This document shows positions 34,996-44,034 of a stretch of DNA of 64,000 nt, piece by piece. The first letter of the stretch is position 1. The number at the start of each line of letters is the position of its first letter. A program made the position numbers and the translations under genes. The DNA comes from an uncultured Lachnospiraceae bacterium (lineage in GTDB: Bacteria; Bacillota; Clostridia; Lachnospirales; Lachnospiraceae), in NCBI GenBank assembly GCA_944383765.1, contig CALWQT010000001.1, positions 124,001 to 188,000 on the forward strand. The letters run 5' to 3'. Below the pieces are notes generated by a model, which worked only from the letters and a program-made list of their open reading frames with translations, was not told the origin of the DNA and did not search any database.

Positions 34996-36111
34996 ATGAG
35001 ATTATTTAAGAAAGCAACAGCAGTTGCACTGGCATCTTGTATGGCTTTTTCTTTGACAGCCTGTGGTGGCGGAGCTGAGGAGACTACAGCAGCTGCAACA
35101 GAAGCAGCAACTGAGGCAACAGAAGCAGCAAGCGAGGCTTCTGAAGCAGTGACAGAAGCAGCAGAGGCAACTGGCAAAGATCCGTCTGAGATCAAAGTTG
35201 GTATTTCTATTTATCAGTACGCTGATAACTTCATGACCTTATATCGTAACGAACTGCAGGATTATCTGGTAAATGAACTGGGATTATCTGAGAGCAACAT
35301 CATGATGCAGGATGGTAAGAATGACCAGGCAGAGCAGATGAACCAGATCAGAAACTTCATCACTGCTGGTGTTGATGTTATGATCCTGAACCTGGTACAG
35401 GCTTCTTCTGCACCGGATGTAACAAATCTTTGCCATGAAGCTGGTATTCCTGTTGTTTATATCAACCGTGAGCCAGATGCTGAAGAAGAGCAGAGATGGG
35501 TTGATGAAGGAATCAAAGCTACCTATGTTGGTGCTGATGCAAGACAGTCTGGTACTTACCAGGGTGAAATCATTGCAGCTCAGGAAAACATGGGTGATGC
35601 AAACGGCGATGGTGTTGTAAAATATGTTATGATCCAGGGTGACCCGGAGAACGTAGATGCTCAGTACAGAACTGAGAACTCTGTAAAAGCTCTGCAGGAT
35701 GCAGGCGCTCAGGTTGAACAGCTGGTTATCCAGCGTGGTGACTGGGATCAGACCAAAGGCCAGGAGATTGCAGCAAACGCTCTGACACAGTTCGGTGCTG
35801 ATGTAGATGTAATCTTCTCCAACAACGACGCTATGGCTCTTGGCGCAATCCAGGCAATTGATGCAGCTGGCAGAACTGTAAATGAAGATATCTATGTAGT
35901 AGGTGTTGACGCTCTGGCAGAGGTTGTAGAACTGATCCAGAATAACAAGTTCACCGGTACTGTATTTAACGACTTTATCGGACAGTCTCATTCCGCAGCT
36001 GACCTTGCACTGAGCTTCGTAAACGGCGAGGAAGTTAATTATGTAAACATGGTTGACTATGTAAAAGTTACCACAGAGAACGCAGCAGAAATCCTTGAAA
36101 TGGTAAAATAA
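34996..36111 (+). CDS. mglB: Galactose/methylgalactoside-type substrate-binding lipoprotein
   Basis: 371 residues. The signal peptide ends in lipobox LTAC (Cys23). A low-complexity Thr/Glu/Ala linker (about 27-60) leads to a galactose-binding domain with VVYINREPDAEEEQRW, YVGADARQSG, the Ca-loop-like DANGDGVVKYV and SNNDAMALGAIQAI. It captures sugar outside the cell for MglA/MglC. The start at 34996 has AGGGAGGAA; the frame opens at 34945 over the promoter. Confidence 0.92.
   Translation: MRLFKKATAVALASCMAFSLTACGGGAEETTAAATEAATEATEAASEASEAVTEAAEATGKDPSEIKVGISIYQYADNFMTLYRNELQDYLVNELGLSESNIMMQDGKNDQAEQMNQIRNFITAGVDVMILNLVQASSAPDVTNLCHEAGIPVVYINREPDAEEEQRWVDEGIKATYVGADARQSGTYQGEIIAAQENMGDANGDGVVKYVMIQGDPENVDAQYRTENSVKALQDAGAQVEQLVIQRGDWDQTKGQEIAANALTQFGADVDVIFSNNDAMALGAIQAIDAAGRTVNEDIYVVGVDALAEVVELIQNNKFTGTVFNDFIGQSHSAADLALSFVNGEEVNYVNMVDYVKVTTENAAEILEMVK
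35083..35180 (+). repeat. Low-complexity linker repeat in mglB
   Basis: Imperfect repetition of ACAGAAGCAGC-like units encodes a run of Ala, Thr, Glu and Ser that tethers the binding domain to the lipid anchor. It may vary in length between strains by slippage. Confidence 0.6.
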
Positions 36112-36189
36112 TCCTGTCTGACAAGGTATGAGAAGTGCATCGGGTGTGTCGAGCTGGCACACCCGATTATTATGAAAGGAGAGAATGGG

Positions 36190-37698
36190 ATGGCAGAGTA
36201 CAGATTGGAAATGCGCGGGGTGTCAAAAAGTTTCCCTGGCGTAAAAGCTCTGGACGGTATTAACCTGAAGGTACGTCCAGGTACGGTACATGCTCTCATG
36301 GGAGAGAATGGTGCTGGAAAATCAACCTTGATGAAATGCCTGTTTGGTATTTATCACATGGACGAAGGAGAGGTCTACCTGGATGGAGAAAAGGTAGAAA
36401 TCCATAATCCTGATGAGGCACTTCATAAAGGATTGGCTATGGTGCACCAGGAACTTCAGCCGATTCCGGAGAGGACTGTTGCAGAAAATATGTATGCAGG
36501 CCGTTATCCGACAAAGAACTTCGGACCTTTTAAGGTTGTGGATCACAAGAAAATGTTTGAGGAAACGGAAAAATGGCTGAATGATGTAAAGATGCCTTAT
36601 AATCCTAAGGCAAAACTGGGAACCATGTCCATTGCTCAGATGCAGTCTGTAGAAATTGCAAAAGCAGTATCCCTGCAAGCCAGAGTTGTAATTTTGGATG
36701 AGCCAACCTCTTCTCTGACAGATAATGAAGTTGAGGCATTGTTCCGGATTATCAGGGACTTGAAATCCAGAGGGGTTTCCTTGATCTATATTTCACATAA
36801 AATGGCGGAAATCCGCGAAATCTGTGATGAGATCACGATCATGCGAGATGGTACTTATGTAGGTTCCTGGAGCATGGATGAAATCAGTGATGATGAAATT
36901 GTAAAACAGATGGTAGGTCGTGAATTGACTAACATCTATCCGCCGAAGAATGATACAAAGGCAGGAGAAGTATTACTGGAAGTAAAGGGACTTTCCAGTA
37001 TCCATGACCGTTCTTTCCAGGATTGCTCTTTCCAGCTGAGGAGAGGAGAGATACTGGGATTCGGAGGACTGGTAGGTGCTCAGAGAACAGAACTTATGGA
37101 AGCTGTTTTTGGTATGCGCCATATAAAAGCCGGTGAAATTTATATCAAAGGCAAGAAAATGAATATTAAACGTCCCCAGGACGCTATCCGGGGCGGTATC
37201 GGAATGATCACGGAAGACCGCCGTGGAACCGGTATCCTTGGCTGTTTGTCTATTGCAGATAACGTGTCCATTTCGTCTCTGGATCAGTATCTGGAATATG
37301 GCATCAAGATCAACAAGGGTAAGGTAGAAAATCTTGTCAAAGAGAATGTAGCAAAGTTAAGCATCAAGACTCCAAGCAGTAAAACCAGGATTCAGTCTTT
37401 GTCAGGTGGTAACCAGCAGAAAGTACTGATTTCCAGGTGGTTGGCAAACGATCCGGATATTCTGATCATGGATGAGCCGACTCGCGGTATTGACGTAGGA
37501 GCAAAATATGAGATCTATCAGATTATGATCGAGCTGGCAAAACAGGGAAAAGGAATTATTATGATTTCTTCTGAAATGCCGGAGCTTATCGGTATGTCAA
37601 ACCGCATCTGCGTTATGTGTAATGGACGGATTACTGGCGAATTAGCAGGTGAAGAAGCAACTCAGGAGAAGATCATGAGCTTTGCAACCCAGTTCTGA
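36190..37698 (+). CDS. mglA: Galactose-type sugar ABC transporter, ATP-binding protein
   Basis: 502 residues with two ABC modules, the form used by monosaccharide importers. The first has GENGAGKSTLMK and VILDEPTSSLT. The second keeps LSGGNQQKVLISRWL and MDEPTRGIDVG, but its Walker A is degenerate (GGLVGAQRTEL), as usual in this family. The start at 36190 (AAAGGAGAG upstream) is preferred over ATG 36172. Between MglB and MglC in the operon. Confidence 0.94.
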   Translation: MAEYRLEMRGVSKSFPGVKALDGINLKVRPGTVHALMGENGAGKSTLMKCLFGIYHMDEGEVYLDGEKVEIHNPDEALHKGLAMVHQELQPIPERTVAENMYAGRYPTKNFGPFKVVDHKKMFEETEKWLNDVKMPYNPKAKLGTMSIAQMQSVEIAKAVSLQARVVILDEPTSSLTDNEVEALFRIIRDLKSRGVSLIYISHKMAEIREICDEITIMRDGTYVGSWSMDEISDDEIVKQMVGRELTNIYPPKNDTKAGEVLLEVKGLSSIHDRSFQDCSFQLRRGEILGFGGLVGAQRTELMEAVFGMRHIKAGEIYIKGKKMNIKRPQDAIRGGIGMITEDRRGTGILGCLSIADNVSISSLDQYLEYGIKINKGKVENLVKENVAKLSIKTPSSKTRIQSLSGGNQQKVLISRWLANDPDILIMDEPTRGIDVGAKYEIYQIMIELAKQGKGIIMISSEMPELIGMSNRICVMCNGRITGELAGEEATQEKIMSFATQF

Positions 37699-37713
37699 TA
37701 GGAGGAAGATGTA

Positions 37714-38709
37714 ATGAATAAGAAAACAATCAATGTAAAAGACATTTTGATCAATAACGGAATCATCATCGTACTGCTTCTGATGGTTCTCTATGTAGGA
37801 CTTACAAAAGATAACTTCTTTAGCGGAAGTAACTTTTCCAATATTTCCATTAACGTAGCTTGTCGTTTTATCATTGCCCTGGGTGTTTCCGGCTGTCTGA
37901 TCACAAAAGGTACTGACCTGTCTGCTGGACGTGCCGTAGGCCTTGCTGCCTGTCTGGCAGGTACCATGCTTCAGAAAGCGGATTACAGCGGACGTTTTGA
38001 ACTGACGAAAAACTGGCCGGAACTGAATGTATGGCTGGTACTTCTGATCTGTATCGCTATCTGCTGTGTATTTGGTCTGATCAATGGTATTGTAGTTGCT
38101 TATTTAAGTGTACCTGCATTTATCGGAACCCTGGGTATGCAGCTGATCATCTATGGTATTAACCTGGTATATACCAAGTCTGTACCGATTGGTGGTTATC
38201 GTTCTGATTACACCGTAATCGCAAACGGAAAATTGTTTGGAGTGATCCCTTATCTGTTTATTATAGCCGTAGTCCTTGGCCTGATCATCTGGTTCATTTA
38301 TAACTATACCCGTCATGGTAAATATATGTATGCCATCGGTGGAAACGAAGCAGCTGCAGAGGTAGCAGGTGTTAACGTGAAGAAAACCAAGATCATCATC
38401 TATATGACAGCTGCTGCTATGTATGCAATCGCAGGATTCCTGTTAGGTGCAAAATCCGGTGGTGTATCCGTAAACTTAGGTAATGGATACGAGCTGGAAG
38501 CAATTGCAGCATGTACCATTGGTGGTGTATCTGTAAACGGTGGTATTGGACGTGTGTCCGGTGTCCTGATCGGTGTGCTTGTATTTGAACTTTTGAAGAC
38601 CAGCCTTCAGTTCCTTGGTATCGACCCCAACTATCAGTATATTGCACAGGGTATCGTTATCGTAGTGGCTATCGCACTGGATATCAGAAAGTATATTGCA
38701 AAGAAATAA
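37714..38709 (+). CDS. mglC: Galactose-type sugar ABC transporter, permease
   Basis: 331 residues, about 8-10 membrane helices. The family motif GTDLSAGRAVGLAA near 60 and AIGGNEAAAEVAGVNVKK in the cytoplasmic loop identify a BPD_transp_2 permease. It forms the channel for MglAB. AGGAGGAAG before the ATG. A strong terminator follows. Confidence 0.94.
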   Translation: MNKKTINVKDILINNGIIIVLLLMVLYVGLTKDNFFSGSNFSNISINVACRFIIALGVSGCLITKGTDLSAGRAVGLAACLAGTMLQKADYSGRFELTKNWPELNVWLVLLICIAICCVFGLINGIVVAYLSVPAFIGTLGMQLIIYGINLVYTKSVPIGGYRSDYTVIANGKLFGVIPYLFIIAVVLGLIIWFIYNYTRHGKYMYAIGGNEAAAEVAGVNVKKTKIIIYMTAAAMYAIAGFLLGAKSGGVSVNLGNGYELEAIAACTIGGVSVNGGIGRVSGVLIGVLVFELLKTSLQFLGIDPNYQYIAQGIVIVVAIALDIRKYIAKK

Positions 38710-38729
38710 TCGTTGTTTCATACATAATA

Positions 38730-38767
38730 AAAATGCTGCCGCATTCAAATGCGGCAGCATTTTTTGT
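38730..38767 (+). terminator. Terminator between mglC and the convergent lipase gene
   Basis: AATGCTGCCGCATT / ATGCGGCAGCATT stem with a CAA-type loop, A-rich before and T-rich after. It probably serves both converging genes. Confidence 0.9.
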
Positions 38768-38783
38768 TACAAGATAAGAACAT

Positions 38784-40145
38784 TCACAGTCCCAGCTCTT
38801 TCAGACGTGCTACTGTCTGCACATAGAATTCCCGTACATCAAAGCCTGGAATGTTTTCCCGATTCAGATCGATCATATCTCCGTGAGAAATACCGCGTCT
38901 TCCGGTTGGTTCCAGCAGCGTAAAGCGGCTGCCCCACTGTGCAGACTCTACGGATACGAGGCCATCGTTTTTTCCATCAAAATGATTTACCAGTGGATAG
39001 GAAATGTTTAATGGAAATTTTCCGCTGCGGGCATTATTACAGTAGGACATGATACTTTCATACCGGATACCAGGGACATCCGGGGTTTGAGCGTTGCGTT
39101 TTATGCAGGCAGTTTCTGTCAAATCTGAGACTGCCGTCATAAAGTCAGGATCAGGATCACCGAATTGGTGTAAAGCCGTATTATAGGCTTGGGCTACCCT
39201 TTCTTGTGCTTTTGGCGGAATCTTTTTTAACAGATACTCCGCAAATATGCAGCCCCGGTGGGGAGTATTGATCGTTGTCAAAGATGCAACGTAAGGGGCG
39301 GCTCCATAGTGTGAGATTGCGGCACGGCTGTCCAGTCCGCCTTTGGAGTGGGCAATGATATTCACTTTCCCGCATCCGGTTTTATTCACGATTTCTTTGA
39401 TCCGTGCGGCTAATTCAGCGCCGCAGTCTTCCACAGAAGCAGCGGACTGCTGCTGCCCATAAAAGATTCTGGCTCCGTTGCGCTGAAGTTCTTTTGGGAT
39501 ACGCCCCCAGTAATTGAGATAGCGAAAATCACGAAAGAATACTCCATGTACCAGAAGAAGAGGATATTTTGTTTTGCAGATTTCACTTTCTGCCCGAATT
39601 TTGCTTAATTCGTATTTTTCTGTTTCCATTTCCACTTCCAAGTCTATGCAGACAATGATCTTATGTAAATACCAGAGATTAAGAATGGGTATCCATCCGC
39701 ACAGTGCGGCCAGAAGCCGGTGCCTGATTCCCAACTGCACAGATGTAAGGTATACCCGGATCATACCGTTCCAGAAGATACCTGCTTCGCAGAAAAAGGC
39801 CCAGAGGATAGACAGGATGGATATGGTCAGTAAGGTATGGAGCGGCATATTCGCTAATCCTGTATAAAACTTTATAAAAAGCGTTGTTATGACTGCCAGC
39901 TGAATGACTGCTGTCATACCGGCGCTGATACAGAATAGTTTCAACAGTTCACTGCCGGCTGATAATATCCGAATCTGCCTGGTGGCGTTAGGAGGGTTTA
40001 AAGGAAACAGATTGATCAATAAAAACAGGGTGAATGCAGCTGCTTTCCATATCCACGAAAAGGCATGGGAATGTAGAAAGATCAGGCCGCTGTTGGCAAT
40101 CAGTACAAGAAAGATACTGAATATGATACGACGTAATAGTTTCAT
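38784..40145 (-). CDS. Membrane-anchored lipase/alpha-beta hydrolase
   Basis: 453 residues. Four or five N-terminal membrane helices (to about residue 165) precede an alpha/beta-hydrolase domain. That domain has YPLLLVHGVFFRDF, the nucleophile elbow IIAHSKGGLDSR (Ser in HSKGG, as in triacylglycerol lipases), TTINTPHRG, and a late His in RRGISHGDMIDL. Predicted esterase or lipase on the outer face of the membrane; the substrate is unknown. It converges with mgl at a shared terminator. Confidence 0.85.
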   Translation of the reverse strand: MKLLRRIIFSIFLVLIANSGLIFLHSHAFSWIWKAAAFTLFLLINLFPLNPPNATRQIRILSAGSELLKLFCISAGMTAVIQLAVITTLFIKFYTGLANMPLHTLLTISILSILWAFFCEAGIFWNGMIRVYLTSVQLGIRHRLLAALCGWIPILNLWYLHKIIVCIDLEVEMETEKYELSKIRAESEICKTKYPLLLVHGVFFRDFRYLNYWGRIPKELQRNGARIFYGQQQSAASVEDCGAELAARIKEIVNKTGCGKVNIIAHSKGGLDSRAAISHYGAAPYVASLTTINTPHRGCIFAEYLLKKIPPKAQERVAQAYNTALHQFGDPDPDFMTAVSDLTETACIKRNAQTPDVPGIRYESIMSYCNNARSGKFPLNISYPLVNHFDGKNDGLVSVESAQWGSRFTLLEPTGRRGISHGDMIDLNRENIPGFDVREFYVQTVARLKELGL

Positions 40146-40206
40146 CAGAAGGTAACAATCTCCTATTTCATAGTGTTTGAGTGTGGATTCTTCCTGATCC
40201 GGATCG

Positions 40207-40236
40207 TTGCTTTATGGCTTATGCCTGTGATATAAT
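40207..40236 (+). promoter_or_regulatory. Sigma-A promoter for the 48-residue membrane protein
   Basis: TTGCTT (40207-40212), an 18-base spacer, TATAAT (40231-40236). Confidence 0.7.
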
Positions 40237-40271
40237 GATCACGGAACAAAAGTACGGTAAGGAGAATACTT

Positions 40272-40418
40272 ATGAAGGAAGAAGATAGAGATAAAAATTT
40301 AAAAGAACGTCTTTATGATAAAATACCATTTTCTGTGAGGACTATGGATATTTTTATCGCGGTGATGGTAATTCTGCTGATCTTAACGGTTGTCCTGGGA
40401 TTATTAAATAAGGGATAA
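40272..40418 (+). CDS. 48-residue single-pass membrane microprotein
   Basis: 48 residues from ATG with AAGGAGAATACT upstream, behind a good promoter. A charged N-terminus (MKEEDRDKNLKERLYDKI) is followed by the segment TMDIFIAVMVILLILTVVLG and a short basic tail. Type: single transmembrane, N-in or N-out unknown. It lies between two minus-strand genes and has its own regulatory signals, so it is probably a true small gene. No family recognised. Confidence 0.7.
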   Translation: MKEEDRDKNLKERLYDKIPFSVRTMDIFIAVMVILLILTVVLGLLNKG

Positions 40419-40425
40419 GCAGCGG

Positions 40426-40875
40426 TTAAGGCATACGGCTTAAACGGCTATTCTGATAATCTCCGGAAAAGGTCACATCTTCGCCGAACCATTCCGGGGG
40501 CTGAAAGTTATTAGCAGATTCCAGATCAGGAAATTCCACTTCGGCCAGAATAAGACCGGAAAATTTGCCTTCAAAAATGTCCAGTTCTACAGTCAGATTC
40601 TGACTTTTCAGGGGAATCAGGTATCGTTTTTTGGTCAGGATATTTCCGTCGGCTTTTGTAAGAAGATGTCTGTAAGCTTCGCCGGTAAGAGGAAGGTTGT
40701 ATTCTTCCCGGGCCAGAAGACCTTTTGATTTGTAGGTCAGATAATATTCATGATCCTCACGTCTGATACGGACCACCGGCTCTGTGCAAAGATATGCCTG
40801 TTCGATAGAATGGAAGGGAAAAGAAGTATAAGCTTCCGGAAGATGAGAGACCAGGTATTTTCTTTCTATTTCCAT
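40426..40875 (-). CDS. CYTH-domain protein
   Basis: 149 residues from ATG 40875 (GAAAGGATT upstream). The EIERKYLV start is the ExExK metal-triphosphate-binding motif. Paired Arg/Lys strands (VRIRR, YLTYKSKG, KKRYLIPL, LDIFEG) match triphosphate tunnel enzymes (CYTH/ThTPase/inorganic triphosphatase). Substrate undetermined. Divergent from the DJ-1-type gene; their promoters overlap. Confidence 0.88.
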   Translation of the reverse strand: MEIERKYLVSHLPEAYTSFPFHSIEQAYLCTEPVVRIRREDHEYYLTYKSKGLLAREEYNLPLTGEAYRHLLTKADGNILTKKRYLIPLKSQNLTVELDIFEGKFSGLILAEVEFPDLESANNFQPPEWFGEDVTFSGDYQNSRLSRMP

Positions 40876-40912
40876 AAGTGATAATCCTTTCTGTCGGCTT
40901 TTTCTGATAACC

Positions 40913-40941
40913 ATGGTAGCAGACGTTGATTTTTTTTTCAA
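40913..40941 (-). promoter_or_regulatory. Probable promoter of the CYTH gene
   Basis: On the minus strand: TTGAAA (40941-40936), 17 bases, TACCAT (40918-40913). The -10 is weak. It overlaps the -35 of the divergent promoter. Confidence 0.4.
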
Positions 40942-40954
40942 GGTTTACTATACT
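40926..40954 (+). promoter_or_regulatory. Sigma-A promoter of the DJ-1-type gene
   Basis: TTGATT (40926-40931), 17 bases, TATACT (40949-40954), 29 bases before the ATG. Confidence 0.75.
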
Positions 40955-40983
40955 CAAAGATAGAAAAGTGAAAGGAGACTATT

Positions 40984-41538
40984 ATGGCAAGAGTATATGC
41001 GTTTATGGCAACTGGATTTGAAGAGGTAGAGTGTCTGTCAGTGGCAGATGTGCTGATCAGAGGCGGAGTAGAAGTAAAACTGGTATCAGTAACGGACAGT
41101 CTGGAGGTTGTCAGTTCCCACAATATTACGGTAAAAGCAGATTGTATGCTGGCAGATGTGGACTGGGAGGCAGGAGATGTTTTCTTTTTGCCAGGAGGAC
41201 TTCCGGGAACCACTAATCTGGCTGCCTGCGAACCGCTTTGCAGCAATCTGAAAATGGCTTATGAGAATGGGAAAAGACTGGCAGCAATCTGTGCAGGTCC
41301 TTCCGTACTGGGAGGCATTGGTATTCTGGAAGGAAAGACCGCTACCTGTTTCCCAGGATTTGAAGAGAAGCTGACAGGAGCAGAGTATACCCGTCAGGGA
41401 GTTGTTACAGACGGAATGGTAACAACAGCCAGAGGACTGGGATATGCCCTGGACCTGGGTCTGGAACTGTTGGGAATATTGGATTCCAGGGAAACGGCAG
41501 CAAAGATCAAAGCATCTATCCAGTACGATCAGGTATAA
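40984..41538 (+). CDS. DJ-1/PfpI family protein (ThiJ-like)
   Basis: 184 residues. The nucleophile-elbow Cys103 in AAICAGPSVLG, the early acidic GFEEVE motif and the FLPGGLPGTTNL loop mark a DJ-1-clade protein. Such proteins act as glyoxalases, deglycase-like or thiol-stress proteins; the exact activity is unsettled for bacterial members. AAAGGAGAC before the ATG. Single gene with its own promoter and terminator. Confidence 0.92.
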   Translation: MARVYAFMATGFEEVECLSVADVLIRGGVEVKLVSVTDSLEVVSSHNITVKADCMLADVDWEAGDVFFLPGGLPGTTNLAACEPLCSNLKMAYENGKRLAAICAGPSVLGGIGILEGKTATCFPGFEEKLTGAEYTRQGVVTDGMVTTARGLGYALDLGLELLGILDSRETAAKIKASIQYDQV

Positions 41539-41547
41539 TGGATTTGG

Positions 41548-41592
41548 AAAAACCTTTAAATACCGGAAATCCGGTGTTTAGAGGTTTTTTCC
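41548..41592 (+). terminator. Intrinsic terminator after the DJ-1-type gene
   Basis: Long hairpin AAAACCT-TTAAA-CCGG paired with CCGGT-TTTA-AGGTTTTTT. Confidence 0.85.
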
Positions 41593-41709
41593 ATATCTAG
41601 GAAGTCTTGTATGTTTCTAATGGTTTTGGGGATAGAGTACATTTTTTATACTCTGTCCATCGATAAAGTTCAGTTTGGGTGGCAGATCAGATATGATTAT
41701 GGAGGGGTT

Positions 41710-42449
41710 ATGAGATATACCGTATTGAGCCAGGTTCAGATTGAAGAAATAGTGGAATGTATAAATATGGCATTTTCGGATTATGCCAAACCGATTCATT
41801 TCACGAAAGATACTTTACAAAGGTTTTTTCAGGCAGATAATATAAACAAAACGTTGTCTTTTTGCGCTTATTCAGGGGATGATATGGTGGGATTTATTCT
41901 CAATTCCTCCAATATCTATAATGGTGAACTGGCAGCTTTCGATGCAGGGACAGGTGTTATTCCGGAATATAGAGGGAAAGGTGTTTTTTCTGGCCTGTAT
42001 GCTTTTACAGAACGTCAGTTATGCAGAGTACGAAAATACCGGAAGCAAGTAATAATAAGAGTATTCAAACTGTGGGATTGGCAGAATTTGATTTTTCGGG
42101 TGTAAACGGCCTCGTGCTGGTTGCTCCTTCTTATGAACATTCATATAGTGTCATTAAGAGAAATCCAAGTTTGTATCATGTGGCTTACTTTGAAAAAAAC
42201 AGTAGGATCACTGCTTTCTGTGTGTACGATGCTGAGAATGGAAATGTGGTAGAATTAGGCTATTATAATATCTTTGATTTGGAAGAAGTACTGAAATATG
42301 TAGTGTGCAACTACGAAGCAGTTATTGCCAAAAATATAGATACATCCTATTGCTCTGTAATGGAAATGCTGTCTTCGATCGGTTTTGAGCAAATTGCAAG
42401 TCAATTTGAGATGGTTAAAGAACTTCCAGTGTATGCTATCATAGAATAA
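41710..42449 (+). pseudogene. Frameshifted GNAT-family acetyltransferase
   Basis: The first part (41710-about 42015, GGAGGGG before the ATG) encodes a GNAT fold: GVIPEYRGKGVFSGLYAFTERQL holds the acetyl-CoA loop RGKG. It then runs into a non-homologous tail and stops at 42105. The continuation is in another frame, with EASNNKSIQTVGLAEFDF and a second domain ending at 42449. The break is near 42012-42020. Together the parts would give about 245 residues. A true pseudogene, a sequencing error or a programmed shift are all possible; I favour the first two. The region is AT-richer than its neighbours. Confidence 0.7.
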
Positions 42450-42575
42450 GTATACACAACTTGCAGTTTGAAGAGGAGAAAATCCCTTTTTATGACAAGA
42501 GCAGGGCACTCTGGCTTGAGGAATGAAAAAAGTAGTAAAATCTGGCTTATTTCCGGGAAAAATAGTAAATACCTA

Positions 42576-42605
42576 TTGATATTTTATAAGTCAGTATGAT
42601 ATAAT
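42576..42605 (+). promoter_or_regulatory. Sigma-A promoter for tig, with leader hairpin
   Basis: TTGATA (42576-42581), 18 bases, TATAAT (42600-42605). A small hairpin AACGCC/GGCGTT at 42621-42641 lies in the leader before the AAGGAGG site. The rest of the 220-base gap upstream holds no gene. Confidence 0.75.
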
Positions 42606-42669
42606 GCTAACTTGAAGCGTAACGCCCATTTGGAAGGCGTTCTGCGAATGTTAAGGAGGAACCCACGAG

Positions 42670-43956
42670 ATGAGTTTACAAGTAGAAAAATTAGAAAAAA
42701 ACATGGCGAAACTGACTGTGGAAGTGCCGGCAGAGGAGTTTGCGGCAGCGATTACCAGTGCCTATAATAAGAATAAAAGCAGATTTAATGTGCCTGGATT
42801 CCGCAGGGGAAAAGTTCCGCAGGCTATGATTGAGAAGATGTACGGAGCAGAGGTATTCTATGAAGATGCCGCAAATGAAGTGATCGCTCCATCTTATGAA
42901 GCAGCTGCAAAAGAAAGCGGACTGGATATCGTATCCAGACCTGACATTACTCTGGTGCAGATGGAGAAAGGCAAAGCTTTCATTTATACAGCAGAGGTAG
43001 CAGTAAAGCCGGAAGTAACTTTAGGTGAATACAAGGGCCTGGAAGTAGAAAAGACAGTTGCAGAAGTAACAGACGAAGATGTAGAGAGAGAACTGAAGAG
43101 AGTTCAGGAACAGAATTCCAGACTGGTTACCATTGAAGACAGACCGGTAGCAGATGGCGACCAGGTAGTGATCGACTTTGACGGTTATGTAGATGGAAAG
43201 AGATTTGAGGGCGGACAGAGTGATGATTATCCTCTGACTATTGGTTCCCATACATTTATCGATACCTTTGAAGAGCAGCTGATCGGAAAAAATCTTGGGG
43301 AAGAATGCGAAGTGAATGTGAACTTCCCGGCAGAATACCATGCAGCAGAGCTGGCAGGAAAACCTGCAGTATTTAAGGTAAAAATCAAAGAAATCAAATT
43401 TAAAGAACTTCCGGAACTGAATGATGAATTTGCAGGAGAAGTTTCTGAATTTGAAACATTGGATGAATATAAGGCAGATATCAGGGCAAAACTCTTAGAG
43501 ACCAAAGAGAAACAGGCTGCTACCGACAACGAGAATAAGGTAGTGGAGGCAGTGGTAAAGAATGCTTCCATGGAGATTCCGGATGCCATGGTAGAATCCC
43601 AGGTTGATAACATGGTCAACGACTATGCCCGCAGAATGCAGAGCCAGGGACTGTCTCTGGACCAGTATATGCAGTATACCGGTATGACCATGGATAAGCT
43701 GAAAGAGCAGATGCGTCCTCAGGCAGTGAAGAGAATTGAGACCAGACTGGTTCTGGAAGCTGTGGCAAAGGCAGAGAACATCCAGATTTCTGACGAGAAA
43801 GTAGATGCAGAGATTGCTAAGATGGCAGAAGCTTACAAAATGGAAGCTGATAAGATCAAAGGCTTTATGGGTGAAGCAGAGATTGCCAGCATGAAGGAAG
43901 ACCTGGCTGTACAGGAAGCAGTAGATTTCCTGGTAGCTGAGGCAAAATTAGTATAA
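42670..43956 (+). CDS. tig: Trigger factor
   Basis: 428 residues. Ribosome-bound chaperone and peptidyl-prolyl isomerase. An N-terminal ribosome-binding domain includes NVPGFRRGKVPQAMIEKMYG with the signature GFRxGKxP. The FKBP domain follows (about 155-240, GDQVVIDFDGYVDG), then the C-terminal helical chaperone domain. AAGGAGGAA before the ATG. First gene of the protein quality control block. Confidence 0.96.
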   Translation: MSLQVEKLEKNMAKLTVEVPAEEFAAAITSAYNKNKSRFNVPGFRRGKVPQAMIEKMYGAEVFYEDAANEVIAPSYEAAAKESGLDIVSRPDITLVQMEKGKAFIYTAEVAVKPEVTLGEYKGLEVEKTVAEVTDEDVERELKRVQEQNSRLVTIEDRPVADGDQVVIDFDGYVDGKRFEGGQSDDYPLTIGSHTFIDTFEEQLIGKNLGEECEVNVNFPAEYHAAELAGKPAVFKVKIKEIKFKELPELNDEFAGEVSEFETLDEYKADIRAKLLETKEKQAATDNENKVVEAVVKNASMEIPDAMVESQVDNMVNDYARRMQSQGLSLDQYMQYTGMTMDKLKEQMRPQAVKRIETRLVLEAVAKAENIQISDEKVDAEIAKMAEAYKMEADKIKGFMGEAEIASMKEDLAVQEAVDFLVAEAKLV

Positions 43957-43977
43957 TCTTAAATAGAAGTATTCATC

Positions 43978-44013
43978 AGGCTGCCGCAAACAGGTGCGTT
44001 GTGGCAGCCTTTT
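43978..44013 (+). terminator. Hairpin between tig and clpP (weak terminator)
   Basis: AGGCTGCCGCAA paired with TTGTGGCAGCCT, followed by only a short T run (TTTTC). It may allow partial readthrough into clpP. Confidence 0.6.
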
Positions 44014-44034
44014 CGCTTAATAGGAGGTAATGAA

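Noticed and set aside
42492..42599. 35-codon open frame upstream of tig
   Set aside because: No ribosome site, no helix or motif, and its end overlaps the tig promoter.
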